Shown: one piece after another, positions 49,821 through 61,332 of the stretch
How the letters are laid out: every line of letters begins with the position of its first letter
Position numbering within the stretch: position 1 is the stretch's first letter
Origin: Anarhynchus alexandrinus
Lineage: Eukaryota; Chordata; Aves; Charadriiformes; Charadriidae
Reading direction: 5' to 3'
Assembly (NCBI GenBank): GCA_008711295.1
Contig: VUYV01000062.1
Coordinates: 760,915 to 824,914 of the forward strand
DNA length: 64,000 nt
Program-made: the position numbers and the translations under genes
Notes under the pieces: generated by a model
Database searches by the model: none
The model's input: only the letters and a program-made list of their open reading frames with translations
What the model was told of the DNA's origin: nothing

Positions 49821-50600
49821 TTGCTAAAGTCAGTGAAGTTATTCTACCTTTAGTGTAGTACAAGAATACTGTTTTGTTAACTCTTGTTAAGGGGATTACT
49901 AATATTTGCTAGGTTTTGCTAATATTTTTATATATATTGTTTAGTATAATACTGTAAATTGGTGTTTAGCAGTTAATAACCCATCTAATCATCATTCATA
50001 CATTATTTTACTCATAATTTAATTAGCTTTTGCTGTGGTACACTTTCATTACTCAGTAATTCCTTTAGCAAATATTTATTAAAGGTTTAAGTGCAGTTAT
50101 CATGCTGTATGAACTGGTTATATTACTTGTTTTACAACAGTTTGCTATTTGTGTGTGGTATTTAATGAAGTCTTAATATCTATATAAGCACATTATTTAT
50201 ATACATCCATTAAATGACGACACTGTAGCTTGCTCCAAAGTCTTCTGGAAGAAAATAAGGGGTCTTTACATTGCTCACAAAGACTTCAGAACAGGTTCAT
50301 TAACTAATCTGTATTGTAGTTTCTCATGTAGCACAGGTACACAAACCAATAAAGAAAGCAAAATTTGGCTTATTTAAGACAAATCCACACTAATTGTGCA
50401 TTTCTAGCTCATGAACAGTAACATTGGCTGGATAATTTGCTAAGAGTTTGATCAACTTTCTCACACTCTGTTTCAAGATCAGAGAAGGATGACATTAAAA
50501 AGCACACCACTAAGGAAAAATAATAATCTAATTTTACTGGAGATGAACAAAATTAACCTTCATTTGCATATGCAAGCACGTATAGCATTTGGCAACTTAA
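49821..50600. promoter_or_regulatory. Candidate conserved noncoding element with relic edge
   Basis: The left edge (49821-49858) contains GCTAAAGTCAGTGAAGTTAT, resembling the old GAAGTCAATGGAGTTAC relic. The block beyond has dense TAAT/ATTA sites (for example CATAATTTAATTAGC near 50011, ATTACTCAGTAATTCC near 50050 and CATCTAATCATCATTC near 49982). There is no open frame. It looks like an exapted or conserved enhancer; unverified. Confidence 0.25.
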
Positions 50601-50869
50601 AACTGTCCTTCTCCGAGGACACAGGAGGCAGTGATGAAACTGCCTATATTCCAACTTAAAACTTCATTCTTAGAGGCTTTTACACATGAGTAAGTGCTAA
50701 ATAATAATAATAAGCAGAGACTGAAACAAACTACTGGTATCTGAAGGGTGTCAACGCAGTCAAGATAAAGAACTGGAAGCTCTTCAAGTGAGTCGGGGTG
50801 TGACAAAATCTGTACTGATGAATGCTGACATCCTGAATAAAATCACTACATGACTTCACGTAGGTCAAG

Positions 50870-51320
50870 AAACTACATTGTTTCCCTGAGCCACAATGAC
50901 AGCGGGGTGACAGAGATTAATAGCTTTGTATTGACTGAGCAACTTCCAGTTCCTTATCTTTGTCAAGTCAAGGCTCTGTCCAAGAGCTGAAATTGTTATT
51001 AGACTTATAATTGCAAAGACATTTAAAGGGTTTCCCCTTAAGGGACTATGAAATCCAATAAACCTTTCATAAAACCTCAAGCATTCAAGTGCAAAACCCT
51101 TGTCTCGGAGACAGGCACGCTCACAGCCATAACAGGGGAAACCTTGAAGCCTCATACATTGAATAATGTTTGATTTATGAAGTTGGTTTTGAATTTGTAT
51201 CAGTTGTTTTATTAAAAATATATGAAAGAATGTTTTAAATATGAGTGAGCTGTGTTCACTTCTGTCTTGATCAAGTACTCTATGTGTCTGAGCTGGAGGT
51301 CTTTCTTCACCTGTCACTTA
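50870..51320. promoter_or_regulatory. Candidate conserved element overlapping the longest frame
   Basis: Contains ATTAATAGCTTTGTATTGAC, GACTTATAATTGCAAAG and TTCCCCTTAAGGGACTATG in a non-monotonous context. The minus strand holds the longest open frame in the window (50865-51317, 150 codons), but its peptide shows no recognisable domain, signal or repeat. A noncoding element that happens to lack stops on one strand seems likelier than a single-exon gene. Codon-level conservation in other birds would decide. Confidence 0.22.
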
Positions 51321-53717
51321 GATTCATGAGAGCTCAGGAATACTGAATTTGTATTGCTAATTTAAGGCGCTTAATTCAATTTGGATGAGATTAAATCTCG
51401 ATTCCTCACTGAAGTTTCAAAATAAAAGCTTTAAGATCAGGCTTGGGTTTCTTTATTATTGTTGATTTGTAAGGAAATGTTTGCAGCATGTAAAGAGTTT
51501 TCAGTGCTATCTGTCAGATTTACTTAATGAACCTCTTTGAATGAGAGAACGCAGTGTTTTAAAGCAGTAGATTTAATGCTTATCTCTGTGGCTTACTTGG
51601 AGTCTGTTCCAGTACAACATAGTGTAAATTGAGAGATTGCACTGGCCTCAGGAGATACCAGATTTTTTCTTTTGTTTAAGAAGCTTGAGCTTTGCTAGGA
51701 AATTATTGTGGCTTGTCAATAACCCACACTGTGCTAAATTTTCTTTTACTCTTTTTATTTACTTACTCTAGAGCTTAAAGGGCTTGAATTGATGCCAGTC
51801 ATAACAATGGTCATTGCAGTCATTTTGCAGAAGAGCAAATTGTATTGCATGGTGCAAAGTAACATAGAATCTGCCCCATGATTTTAAAGAAGGGAAATCT
51901 CATAAAACTCTACTGTAATTTATAATCTCTGATTTTTTGTTTGTTTGGGGTTTTCTTTTTGTTAAGACATTAAGACATAAGCAGTTAACATAATTTAAAA
52001 ACTAGCTTCTTAACAGTGATAATCAGATTTAATAGCCATAATACGTTCAGACACATACCTTTATATGAGGATTTATTAATTCTTCCACATTCAGCAAAAA
52101 TGAATGACACTCATCAGAACTAGTTACTCCAAGTTATACAGCTCTATACTAGTGTGTCTGCAGCCACAACAGTCTACTCTTTAGCTATTTCAGAATGTAT
52201 TGATATGTGTTATCTTCTTATTCCAGTAATTGCTGTGCTTGCCACCTCCCATAGTTATAAGCCATATCCTAGTAACCAATATGGAGGTTATACCCAATCT
52301 TCCATATTGCTCTAGAGAAGAAAGTTGGAGCTTTTTGACAATAAGAAAATGCTTTAGTTTTGGGGACCTGTAAACCTGAGTATTGAAGTGACTGCTACAT
52401 CCACATGCATCCAGTGAGTTATAAGAAGGCTTATTTCTTGTTTGTCCTGTGTCCGCTTAATTCACACGTATGTTTAGGCTAATGCAACAATTACCAGATT
52501 CAAACCTCTTTTATGTTTGCAGAATAAAGGATGTCACTAAGATCATGCAGTGTTAAATATTACTATGAGGTTCCTGTCTATACTTACAGTATAATAGCTA
52601 GACAGACATAAGAACAGTGAGATTCTAGAATTGACTTACTCTACCTTGTCTTGAGATTCATCTGAAGATTTTTTGAGCAACATTGCTTGGCAGAATAAAG
52701 AAAAATAAGGAACAGTTTCAGCTGCCATGAATTTCAGTCAGTATAAAGACTACAATAAACACAGCTGAAACTAGTTAGTCTTCATGACATTGAAGAGCCA
52801 TAAATTGCAGTATTAGAAAGGGTCTCTGGACTGTTCAAACTGTTTGGGAGCATTTACAAATATAGTACTAGACTATTGTAGCTTGCCTTAGGGGCAGACT
52901 TTATAAAAAGACTTCTTTCCAGGTTTTTTTGACAAATTCACTTTTATCCAAAATGTTCAATTAATAAAAATAAAATTAATCAAGCTTTTCTTTTCAGTCA
53001 TCTTCAGTTTCTGGACTTCTCTGACAGCTTTACTACTGACTGATTTGGTGACTAATATAAGAAAAGTAAAGAAAGAGGAGGGGTTGTAACTAATATACTT
53101 CAGATACCTGAAGGAGTAAGTATTCATGAATTCCTTTTAGGCTTGACCTTTTAATAGAATGGCAAGTAATTTTCTTATTGCCTGAGATATTTTTTTATTT
53201 TATTTTCTAATTTGCTAAGTATTTTTTTCTTCTAAGAACTTTCCAGTGGTTACAATCTAATTCAAATGAGCAAGTTGTGTTAGTACTTTCATTATGTATA
53301 TATGTTTGCAGGTACATCTGTATAGAAGTATGTCAGTGTGTATTATAAAGAAGCTCTATTCCAGTTTCAGAATCCTGAAATCTGCTTTTGATAATGATCG
53401 TGTAATTATCTTATATGTAATGTATTAATAATTAGAGATATTTTAAGCTAGGATCAAGGTTATAAGGTGTTATGGCTTGATTTAACCCTGTCAAGAGATA
53501 TATTTAAAAAATAATTTTATTTCATTGTGCCTATTGCATAGAAATTGGAGAATAGTAAGAGATCAACAGTATTTAAAACTTGTTTCATACATCTCATACG
53601 TGTGTGTTGTCTAGAAAACATCAAGGTGAACTGAACACATCAGAAAATACTGAAGTAAATGACGTTACATCTTAGCATGTAATGGAAGGGGGTTTTTTAA
53701 TATGTTTGAACCTCTTC
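51321..53717. other. Gene-free AT-rich stretch
   Basis: No gene or repeat with clear ends. A T/G-rich string lies near 51932-51962, and a moderate acceptor at about 52998 is followed by a quickly closing frame. The rest appears single-copy and unremarkable. Confidence 0.65.
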
Positions 53718-53743
53718 TTTTTTTTTTTTTTTTTTTTTTTTTT
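53718..53743 (+). repeat. 26-base T homopolymer
   Basis: An uninterrupted run of T, followed after about 25 bp by a second run of 13 T at 53770-53782. On the minus strand these would be A-runs, but no retrocopy with a polyadenylation signal can be recognised beside them. Confidence 0.9.
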
Positions 53744-53794
53744 CTGCTTTAAAATTTTTCATTTCTATATTTTTTTTTTTTTGTTTCTGCCTAG

Positions 53795-53915
53795 AAATGT
53801 TGCCAGAACAGAGTTTCATTATTTTGGCCATTTGTTTGGCAGTTCAGCTAAAATTTTGGATAAATTGTACTGCATGTCAATAAATGTCAATCCAACCCCA
53901 GGCATGCAGACATGA
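53795..53915 (+). other. Candidate terminal exon with internal AATAAA
   Basis: A T13 run and TTTCTGCCTAG (ending 53794) make a very strong acceptor. The frame from 53796 stays open 39 codons to TGA at 53913-53915, starting Asn-Val-Ala-Arg-Thr-Glu-Phe-His-Tyr-Phe-Gly. An AATAAA occurs at 53879-53884, before the stop, so it would not be a usual position for a signal. I do not recognise the peptide. T-runs create many false acceptors. Confidence 0.15.
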
Positions 53916-56126
53916 CACACTGCGTGTCCAGTGAATTCTGCATACCATTGAGATTGACTGTACACATGTGACAAAGCACACCCTTCTCTCCTGGAAAGAA
54001 AAATAAGAGGATTTTTTCTTATGTGGCTGACTGACCAGTCCTCTAATGTAAATATATGCAGCTTCTCCACTGGTGTACCTTCCATTGTGGTTTATCATCG
54101 CTTGTTTAGGTACGATTTTGCTTTGATAGGGATATTTTCTCCAAAATAGCTTTCTGAATGTGGCCATTGAAATTTGCCAGAGTAAGAGGGCTGCAGTTTT
54201 AAAGCAGCCATTTAAGAAGTAGTTGCTGCTTGCTGCATTGCTCTCTTATCTGGTAACTTTTTTTCCTACCTGAGAAAGCGAGAACTAAATCGGATGGAAC
54301 TACCTTGTTATGTAATACAGCATTACATGCATATTAGCAAAAGCTGATAAGCATGGGATCTTGTTTCATGCAGTGGTTGGAACGTGTTCACTGAAGGTAA
54401 TTGGTAGTGAAAGTTCAGTGTAATTTAATGTGTTGAATGTAAGGACATAGTGTTTTGTCTGCTGCTTACACCCAGTTTCCTACAGGGAAAAATGCCCAAG
54501 GAGTAAACAGGAAGGGTGTAACAAACTGGAATGGACACAAACTGGAAAAAGTAGCTGTTAAAAAAGGCTGAGCTATGAGGTGAAAACTGAAGAAAGCCTT
54601 AGTGTTTATGTTTGGTGTTATGGAGCACATAGAAAAAAGGAATAACATCATTAATCCTTCTAAGTATTTCTGTGAATATTTGATTTTTCGTATTACGCTT
54701 TTTTCCTCCAGTGTTTTTCAAATATCAGAGCCAATCCTAATTTCTATGTATATTGCCACAAATTAACTTGCCTTTGTTACTCAATTTGTGACCAAAAAAT
54801 TAAGCAGTAAAAATGTGGCTTAGAGAAAGCTGTAATCAGTTAAGTTAGCCACTGTCTGTTGGCAGCAGATGAGCAGTCTGGCCATCTCTCTCTTATTGAA
54901 TGTTTACCGGTAATTTTATATCCATGTATATTATTTTGTACATGTTATTCTTGTATATACTAAATAAGAACCCTCTGGATTCTTATTCACATAAATATGC
55001 TATATATTCTCTGTCCATAATTGTGTGTAAGAAAGAAATGAAGAAAGAAATTAGCACATATGTTCCTAAGCTGTTTTGTAGTTTTCTTATTGCAATTATT
55101 GCCAGTTAGTGCAACAAGTCAAGAAGCCAGGGAGCTAGTGACTTATTGATCAAATTACCAAAAAAATGGAGTGAACAGAGTAGTCCAATATCTGCAACAT
55201 ACAGTTCAAATTCTTAAGTCAGTTTTTTTGAAGTAAAATTTGAATCCTGAAGTAATAACTTAGTCGTGTGACAAATAGAATAAAACTACAAGCTGGGTGA
55301 CTACTTAACTCTCAGCATAAAAGGCCAGTTGGCAGCTGCCTTTTTATTAGTAATCTTAAGCTGAAAAACTAATTGCAGCTCTTTCTTTTTTTTTTTTTTT
55401 TTTTTNTCCATCTAATAGTGATGTTTTGTAGTTGTGGTTAGATTTACTTACTTATTGAAATAAACACTTTAAATGCTAGTGGCATCTTTAACAAAAGTTC
55501 TCTGAACAAATCCAGAAGGCAAACTGTCCAATAGTAAACTATTATTTTAGTAGCTATATTTTGTCTTATAGATGTAATGACCAATTTTAGAAATCATTCA
55601 TTTGTAGGAATTGTAGTAACAAAAGTTTCAAAACCTTATATATGCTTTTTCTTATGCCTAGATGGGAGAATTAGTCAATACAATTTCTGTTCAGCTATGG
55701 GCTTCATGCATGAGTTCAGGAAACCATGTGATGTTTGAGTTTCTCTGTTATCTGTGAAATGTAGACACTATGTTTGTAACATACCTTGAAATCCATCTTT
55801 AAGCAGGTTCAATAGCCACTCAAGATTTCATATGGTGCTTTTTCAACATATTCTTACTTTTTGGGGAATAGAAAATAATATTGATGTGGCCAATAAACAA
55901 TTGGATGTCTCCCTGTCAAATATTCCCCACAGCTTCTTACCAAAGTTTATGGATGGCAACATACTGCAGGAAGAAAAGCTTTCTGTTTCCTAATAGTTAC
56001 TACGTGGTGGGAGCTGTGGCAACCATTGCTTTCTCTCCACTGTTCAGGAAGTACTGGCACTAACTATGCAGTTAGGAGTAGTCTTGTAAATTTTGCTAAA
56101 AGTCTAATTTTTAATAGCTGTATCTG
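53916..56126. other. Gene-free AT-rich stretch
   Basis: No gene is supported. Frames at 53819-54085 and 53877-54167 (-) overlap in different frames and show no domains. A run of 20 T at 55386-55405 ends in an N at 55406. Otherwise plain. Confidence 0.65.
55386..55406 (+). repeat. T homopolymer ending in an ambiguous base
   Basis: Twenty T residues followed by N. The true length of the run is probably uncertain. Confidence 0.9.
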
Positions 56127-56213
56127 TGGGGGTTTTTTGTTTGGTGGTTTTCTTGCAGGTTTTTTTTTGTTGGTTGGTTGGGTTTTTTTAGGGTTGGGGT
56201 TTTTTTTTTTGGA
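56127..56213 (+). repeat. G/T-rich tract with quadruplex potential
   Basis: Irregular GGTTT, GGTTGG, GGG and GGGG units between T-runs over about 85 bp, with almost no A or C. Four or more G-runs sit close together in 56170-56199, so a two-layer quadruplex is possible. It is the complementary counterpart of the A/C tracts elsewhere. Gly/Phe-rich peptides read from it are compositional. Confidence 0.85.
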
Positions 56214-59200
56214 TTTGAAATCGTCATCATTCTAAAAGTGAAAAAACTACAGTGGGTTAACTTGCTGCATTGAATAAATAGCATTGGCAATTTGGTTAGT
56301 GGATAATATTCTTTTGAAGTATATTCAAGTAAGCAGTGGATGCAGAGGACAGCCCAGTCCAATGCAAGGCGGTCTGTTCTCCTAGTACTTGTTTCACATT
56401 GTTTTCTTGTTTATCCTGAGATAGATTTTAGTCAAGCTGCTGAGCGTAAATGAGCTTTGCTAAGTCATCCAATTTTGCTTTTTAAATTCCAGAGGGAGCT
56501 ACAAAACAGTTCTACTCCATTCATAACAGTATTAATCTAACTGTACAGAACTGCAGAGAAGGTGGTAAAGGATAGAATAGAATTTATTACACTTTTATCA
56601 CAGGAAAACATGAGATTTCTTCAAAAAGTTTGGGTGGAAGTAGAAGGAGATGAAAAGATAAAGTCAGGCTATTCTTCCTTCCAATTCCTTTTTCTTCGGT
56701 CCTGAAGAAACCTTAAAGGATAGTAATTATCAAGCTAAGTAGAGTTCCTGTACTGTTATTATAACATAAAGGGCTTCCTCTTCTTAATTTTGGTAGTACA
56801 AAACTTGAAAGATTGCAGAAAATGAACTTATGTTCAGCAACTGCTGCAGATGTTATTTATTACATAAATACAAAGCTAGAAAAGAATTGTTGTTATTGAT
56901 TGATATTGGTTTTTCAGTTTAACTGAAACCTCATTTAGGGCTGTGTATCTACTGAATAAATGTGATACATTCACCAGATGTATCATCAGAGATGATTCCT
57001 GCCCTGAATACTTAATAGCCCTTATGATTCAGTGACGTGCACAAATATAAATCACATAAAGGCAGTATGTTTTAAATATAACCACTACTGCACTTTAAAT
57101 CCTGGATATAGGATAAGGCTAGGACTGCTTTGCTGGATCCGAGCCTTATTTAAAATTGGGTGCCAAAATGCCAAGTAGTAGGCCTTAGGAGGAAAAGGAA
57201 ATGCGGTTATCTGTGTACAAATACATCTAATCATGTATATCACCTCTGTGCATGATTCCATGTTTTAAATTCAAGTGAAATTGTAAAGACACATGAAGCT
57301 ATGATTATTATAGCTTTCTGATGTTAGGAGTCATGCAGAAGAAGACAAGGGGGGATAAAAAGATAAAGTGCATTAAAAGCATTTAGTAAAGAAAAACTTT
57401 TGACCTCTCTATTGATTGTTAATTTTCTTTTAATATGGAAAGTGAGAAACAATTTATTTTCAGAAAATATTGACTTCAAGGATCCTTGGTCTGGGAGGAG
57501 AATCTTTATTAGTTTATATAATCAAAATGTTGAAAATGTTTCCGTTTCTGTAGCCTTAGTTCTGTTTCTTTCTTAAAAGTAATAAACACTGTACACAGGA
57601 GTATTGCTAAAGTAGACTTCTGATAGCAACCTGGGGTGTTGGATAAAGTTACATTGCTCTAGGAAAAAAAAAACAAACGGTGTTTTTATGAGTATTTCTA
57701 TAAATGAAAATACTTGGGAGAGGGTGGGGAAGGGAATGGTGTTTGACCTACTGCTTTAAAATTGTTTGAATGTGTGGGATAGTTTCCTCACAGGTTGCCT
57801 AGGTAAACAGAATATTTTCTAATATTCTGGATTTACTAGAATTTTCCTGTTAGATGCTTAAACATGCTAGATGCAGGTTATTATTGTGTGTGGAGAGCTT
57901 CAAGCCATATTCCTTCACTTCTTCTCCAGCTTCCTCTTTACCTTGCAATTGGGCATATTCCTTATATCACTGTATATATGAACATATACCCACTCAGTGA
58001 CAGATGAGAGTGTCATGTGGGACATACTTTCAAATCAAATGGGATTAGCTAATGTATAAAAATGGTTGGAAACAATGCTGACTTCACTGCTATTACAAGT
58101 TAGGTGAACAAAACTTTATGTCAACTTTTTCTGCCTCTCAGCCTTGAATATTTTAGTTGAGGTTTTTAAAGTCAAAATTAGTTCTCTACAATTTGCACAT
58201 CAGTGCTAATGAGGATGCTTCAGACCAGATGAAACTCATCTTCTAATAATTCCCTTAGTATTCCCATAGTCACCCCAATGGAATAGAAAAAGAATTAATA
58301 GGAAGCCTGTCAAAAAGAATTTTTTTATAGTCATATTCAAGAATCTCACTTCAGTTAGCTTTCTGCTTGGTCAGATTTTGACCCTGGACTTGCATGGAGG
58401 CAAATAACAGAGCAGGATGTAGCCCAAATACTTTGTTTCTTTAGAAACTGCTGTAATATATGCATATCTTTTTTTTTTTATTATTTATTTACTTGATTTA
58501 GCTATATATATTAGCCTTTAAAAATAACTTGTTGAATAATAAGATTCATGTTAGTAGTACTGTTAACTTATTTCATAAGGATATTCTTGACAACAAGAGG
58601 TCTTTGGACTAACTGGAAAGGAGAGACTAGTGAAAGTACACAGTATATTTCAAATAAAGTAATTAAAGTAACATTGGTCGTTGAAATGGGTAGGTACTGA
58701 ATCAAATAAACTAGAATTTTTGATCTGTTGGGGAACTGATATAGTTGTTTATATGAAATGATCTGTGATTATCTGAAATTCACCAGCTGTCAACTGGTAT
58801 GTTGATAACTTGATAGAATATCTCCCTGTGCTTTTTGATCTGCAAAACAAAGGATGGTACAATTTTTGCCATTGTGTTGCTTGTGCAAGCAATATATCAA
58901 ATTTCACTTATCTTAGTGAAAGGACAAACAATCTTAATGAAATAAGGTTTGTGTAGTTATGAGCTTCTTTGGCTACTGCCATTTCAGAAAGAAGACAGCA
59001 TTGTGTTTTCTTGGTGGTGCCAAGTGCATCTTCCAGTCCTGTGGTGGGAAGTGCATGTTTTCAAAAAACTGGCATTCAGTTGCTTGAACAATAATCATTG
59101 CCTGAAAAGCTACTGTTGTTTCCTCTAAAGAAAAAGCAGCATTTCTGCTTTTCACGCACCATTTGCTAGTGTTCCAATTCACACTTTGGTAATCCCTGCA

Positions 59201-61178
59201 ATAGAAGCAGACAATTAGACAGAATGATGTAGAAAAGCTCAAGGCATCTAGGAGCTGCAGATGAGAAGGCTGCTGCAACAAGATTGGTGGCTGTACCACT
59301 TCAGATCATATGAGAGGGTAGCTAGAATAATAACGGGTATAAACAGAAGATTACAGTTTTGCAGAAAAGACATTAAGAAAATGGAGGAAAAAGAAGGAAA
59401 CTAGTTAAAGGGCTGCAAAGAATGACCTATGCTATTCAGTATAAACAGATGGATTTGCGTGCAGGGGAAAGATGGTTATAGTCTAGAAGAAGACACTCAA
59501 AACAATGAGCAAAACAACTTTGTCCATTACAGAGATACAAACAAGGGCTGATCAAAGCTTTCCTTTAGAATAGTTGTTGTTGCCTCAAGTGTAGGGGAAC
59601 AGTCATCTTCAAAGAAATGTACTGCTGCTAAGGCTTAATATAACAGTTGCAACTGAATGTTCAAATATTTTCCATTAAAATCTTAGTTAATTGCCTCATT
59701 ACTGGGAAATTAAGCGATATTACTGCTGCTACCACAAGGCTTCTTTTTTCTGATATCAGAGACTAATAATGGTAAAGAATTCTTGGGATTTTGATGTGGA
59801 ATTATGATCAGTTCTAAATGTCCTAAAAAGGCTGCAAATTTTCATGTATTCCTTCTGCCATATGTAGCCAATAATTTCCATCACAGCATCTCTGTGGAAA
59901 TTGAACAAAATGTCTTGATAGGAACAAAATTAACACAGGTCACACATCACTCCATATGGCAAGTGACTGTGCCAAGACAACTCAAGGTGCTTTGTAGTAG
60001 ACGGAAAGTCACTAACAAATACCTTTCTCTGTCAAGCAGTGTTTCTGTTAGCTAAAGAAAGTTTGACATCCATGTCTTCAGCCAAGATCCATCAGTGGTT
60101 TTCCATTACTTTATTACATTAGCCTAATTTGACCTAGAAGAAAATATAGATGCCTAAGCACAATGTCTGCATCCTTGTGTACTCACCTCAAATACCTTGA
60201 GAAGGGGAAAAAAGTTGGCATTGGAATGTTTAAAAATAATCATTGTAAATTCTTCCTTGCTGTTTTAGTGCTTGACCTCTACAGTATTTGTGTTCTCTCC
60301 CTGCCTCAATTCATCTCAGCCTTCTTTTGCATTTCAACTGGGAAAAAATGGCCACATATTATTTTTTGGATTATGTATGGGAAGTTGCTTTCAACTTTAC
60401 CTATGACTGTGCACTGAGAACAGGAATCACAGTTTTTACCCTGGCTGACTCATATGCATCAGGCTGCAATGTGAAGGTTCTGTGATTTAGCTAGACTTAC
60501 TCAGTCTCATAGCATCACTGAATAGAATGCTCCCCACTGAACTTCTGCCTACAAGGCCAAAATTTTATCTCTTCCTAACTATATATTTCACACACAGTTG
60601 TGTATGAAGGCACTGCGGAGCCCATACTGATTCTATGCTTGTGTCTGGAATTATTAAAACCCATAATACTGCCTCTTGCCTATCATTTTCCTGCTGTATT
60701 CCACATGCAGGTTTAGAACCTGTGTTTCTGAAAATGCCTCATAAATAACGCATGATTATGACACCCACATGTTAATGTTGTTGCAAAATCAAGTGTAAAC
60801 TTGCAATATATGCCACTAAGTAGTTTCTGATTTGCTGAGGTGACGTATTAGTTCTTAACTTGGTTTTCAGGAGACATCTTGATGTAGTTCAACTGTTAGC
60901 ACTTTCTGCAAGAATAATCTAACTGTGTGCTATAGCATTCCTAACTTGGGACTGTTGTTATTCTCCAAGTAACGTAGAATAAAATAGAGTTTTTAAATAG
61001 ATAGGTTTGAATGGGGTATTGACAGCAGTTCTCCTAGTGAGATTAAGCATTGGAATGCAGTATGGTTTTGCATTGTTCTGATTAGATTAATCACATCCCA
61101 GCATTTTGGGGACATGATTTCTCTAACAACTTAGATGATAAGAAAATACTGCATATTTGTCTTTGTTGCTGCTTGCAG
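56214..61178. other. Gene-free AT-rich stretch
   Basis: No gene is supported. The frames at 58973-59299 (-), 59804-60055 (+) and 60163-60417 (+) lack domains. An acceptor-like TTTTTTCTGATATCAG near 59760 is followed by a donor-like GTAAAG after 12 nt, which I regard as chance. No mobile element with recognisable ends. Confidence 0.65.
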
Positions 61179-61196
61179 GATCATCAACAAGGAAAG
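61179..61196 (+). other. Microexon-like unit, 18 nt
   Basis: TTTGTTGCTGCTTGCAG, ending at 61178, precedes an 18-nt segment (GATCATCAACAAGGAAAG), which is followed by a GTAAAT donor. The length is a multiple of three and would insert Asp-His-Gln-Gly-type residues. TGC motifs next to the acceptor are the known signature of neuronal microexons controlled by SRRM4. With such a short unit, chance occurrence is quite possible. Confidence 0.15.
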
Positions 61197-61246
61197 GTAA
61201 ATCCTTCCTGTGAATCTTCAATCTCCACGTTTTTAATAAGGCTGAG

Positions 61247-61332
61247 AGTGATCTGGTCCTTATGGCCAGGTTCAAGTGCATTTGAAGTCAAAAGGAGTTT
61301 TTCTGTTGCCCTTAATGAAGTTGTATTGGACA
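61247..61332. repeat. Ancient repeat relic (TTGAAGTCAAAAGGAG type)
   Basis: ATCTGGTCCTTATGGCCAGG, then CATTTGAAGTCAAAAGGAGT and TTTTCTGTTGCCCTTAATGA, follow the order of an old amniote relic that reads GATCTGGCCC...GAAGTCAATGGGAGTTTT...TTGACTTCAATGG. The strength is in the order of several degraded phrases. Confidence 0.45.

Noticed and set aside
53718..54167. Possible minus-strand processed pseudogene ending in the T26 run
   Set aside because: No AATAAA upstream of the tail on that strand, no recognisable coding sequence and no target duplication.
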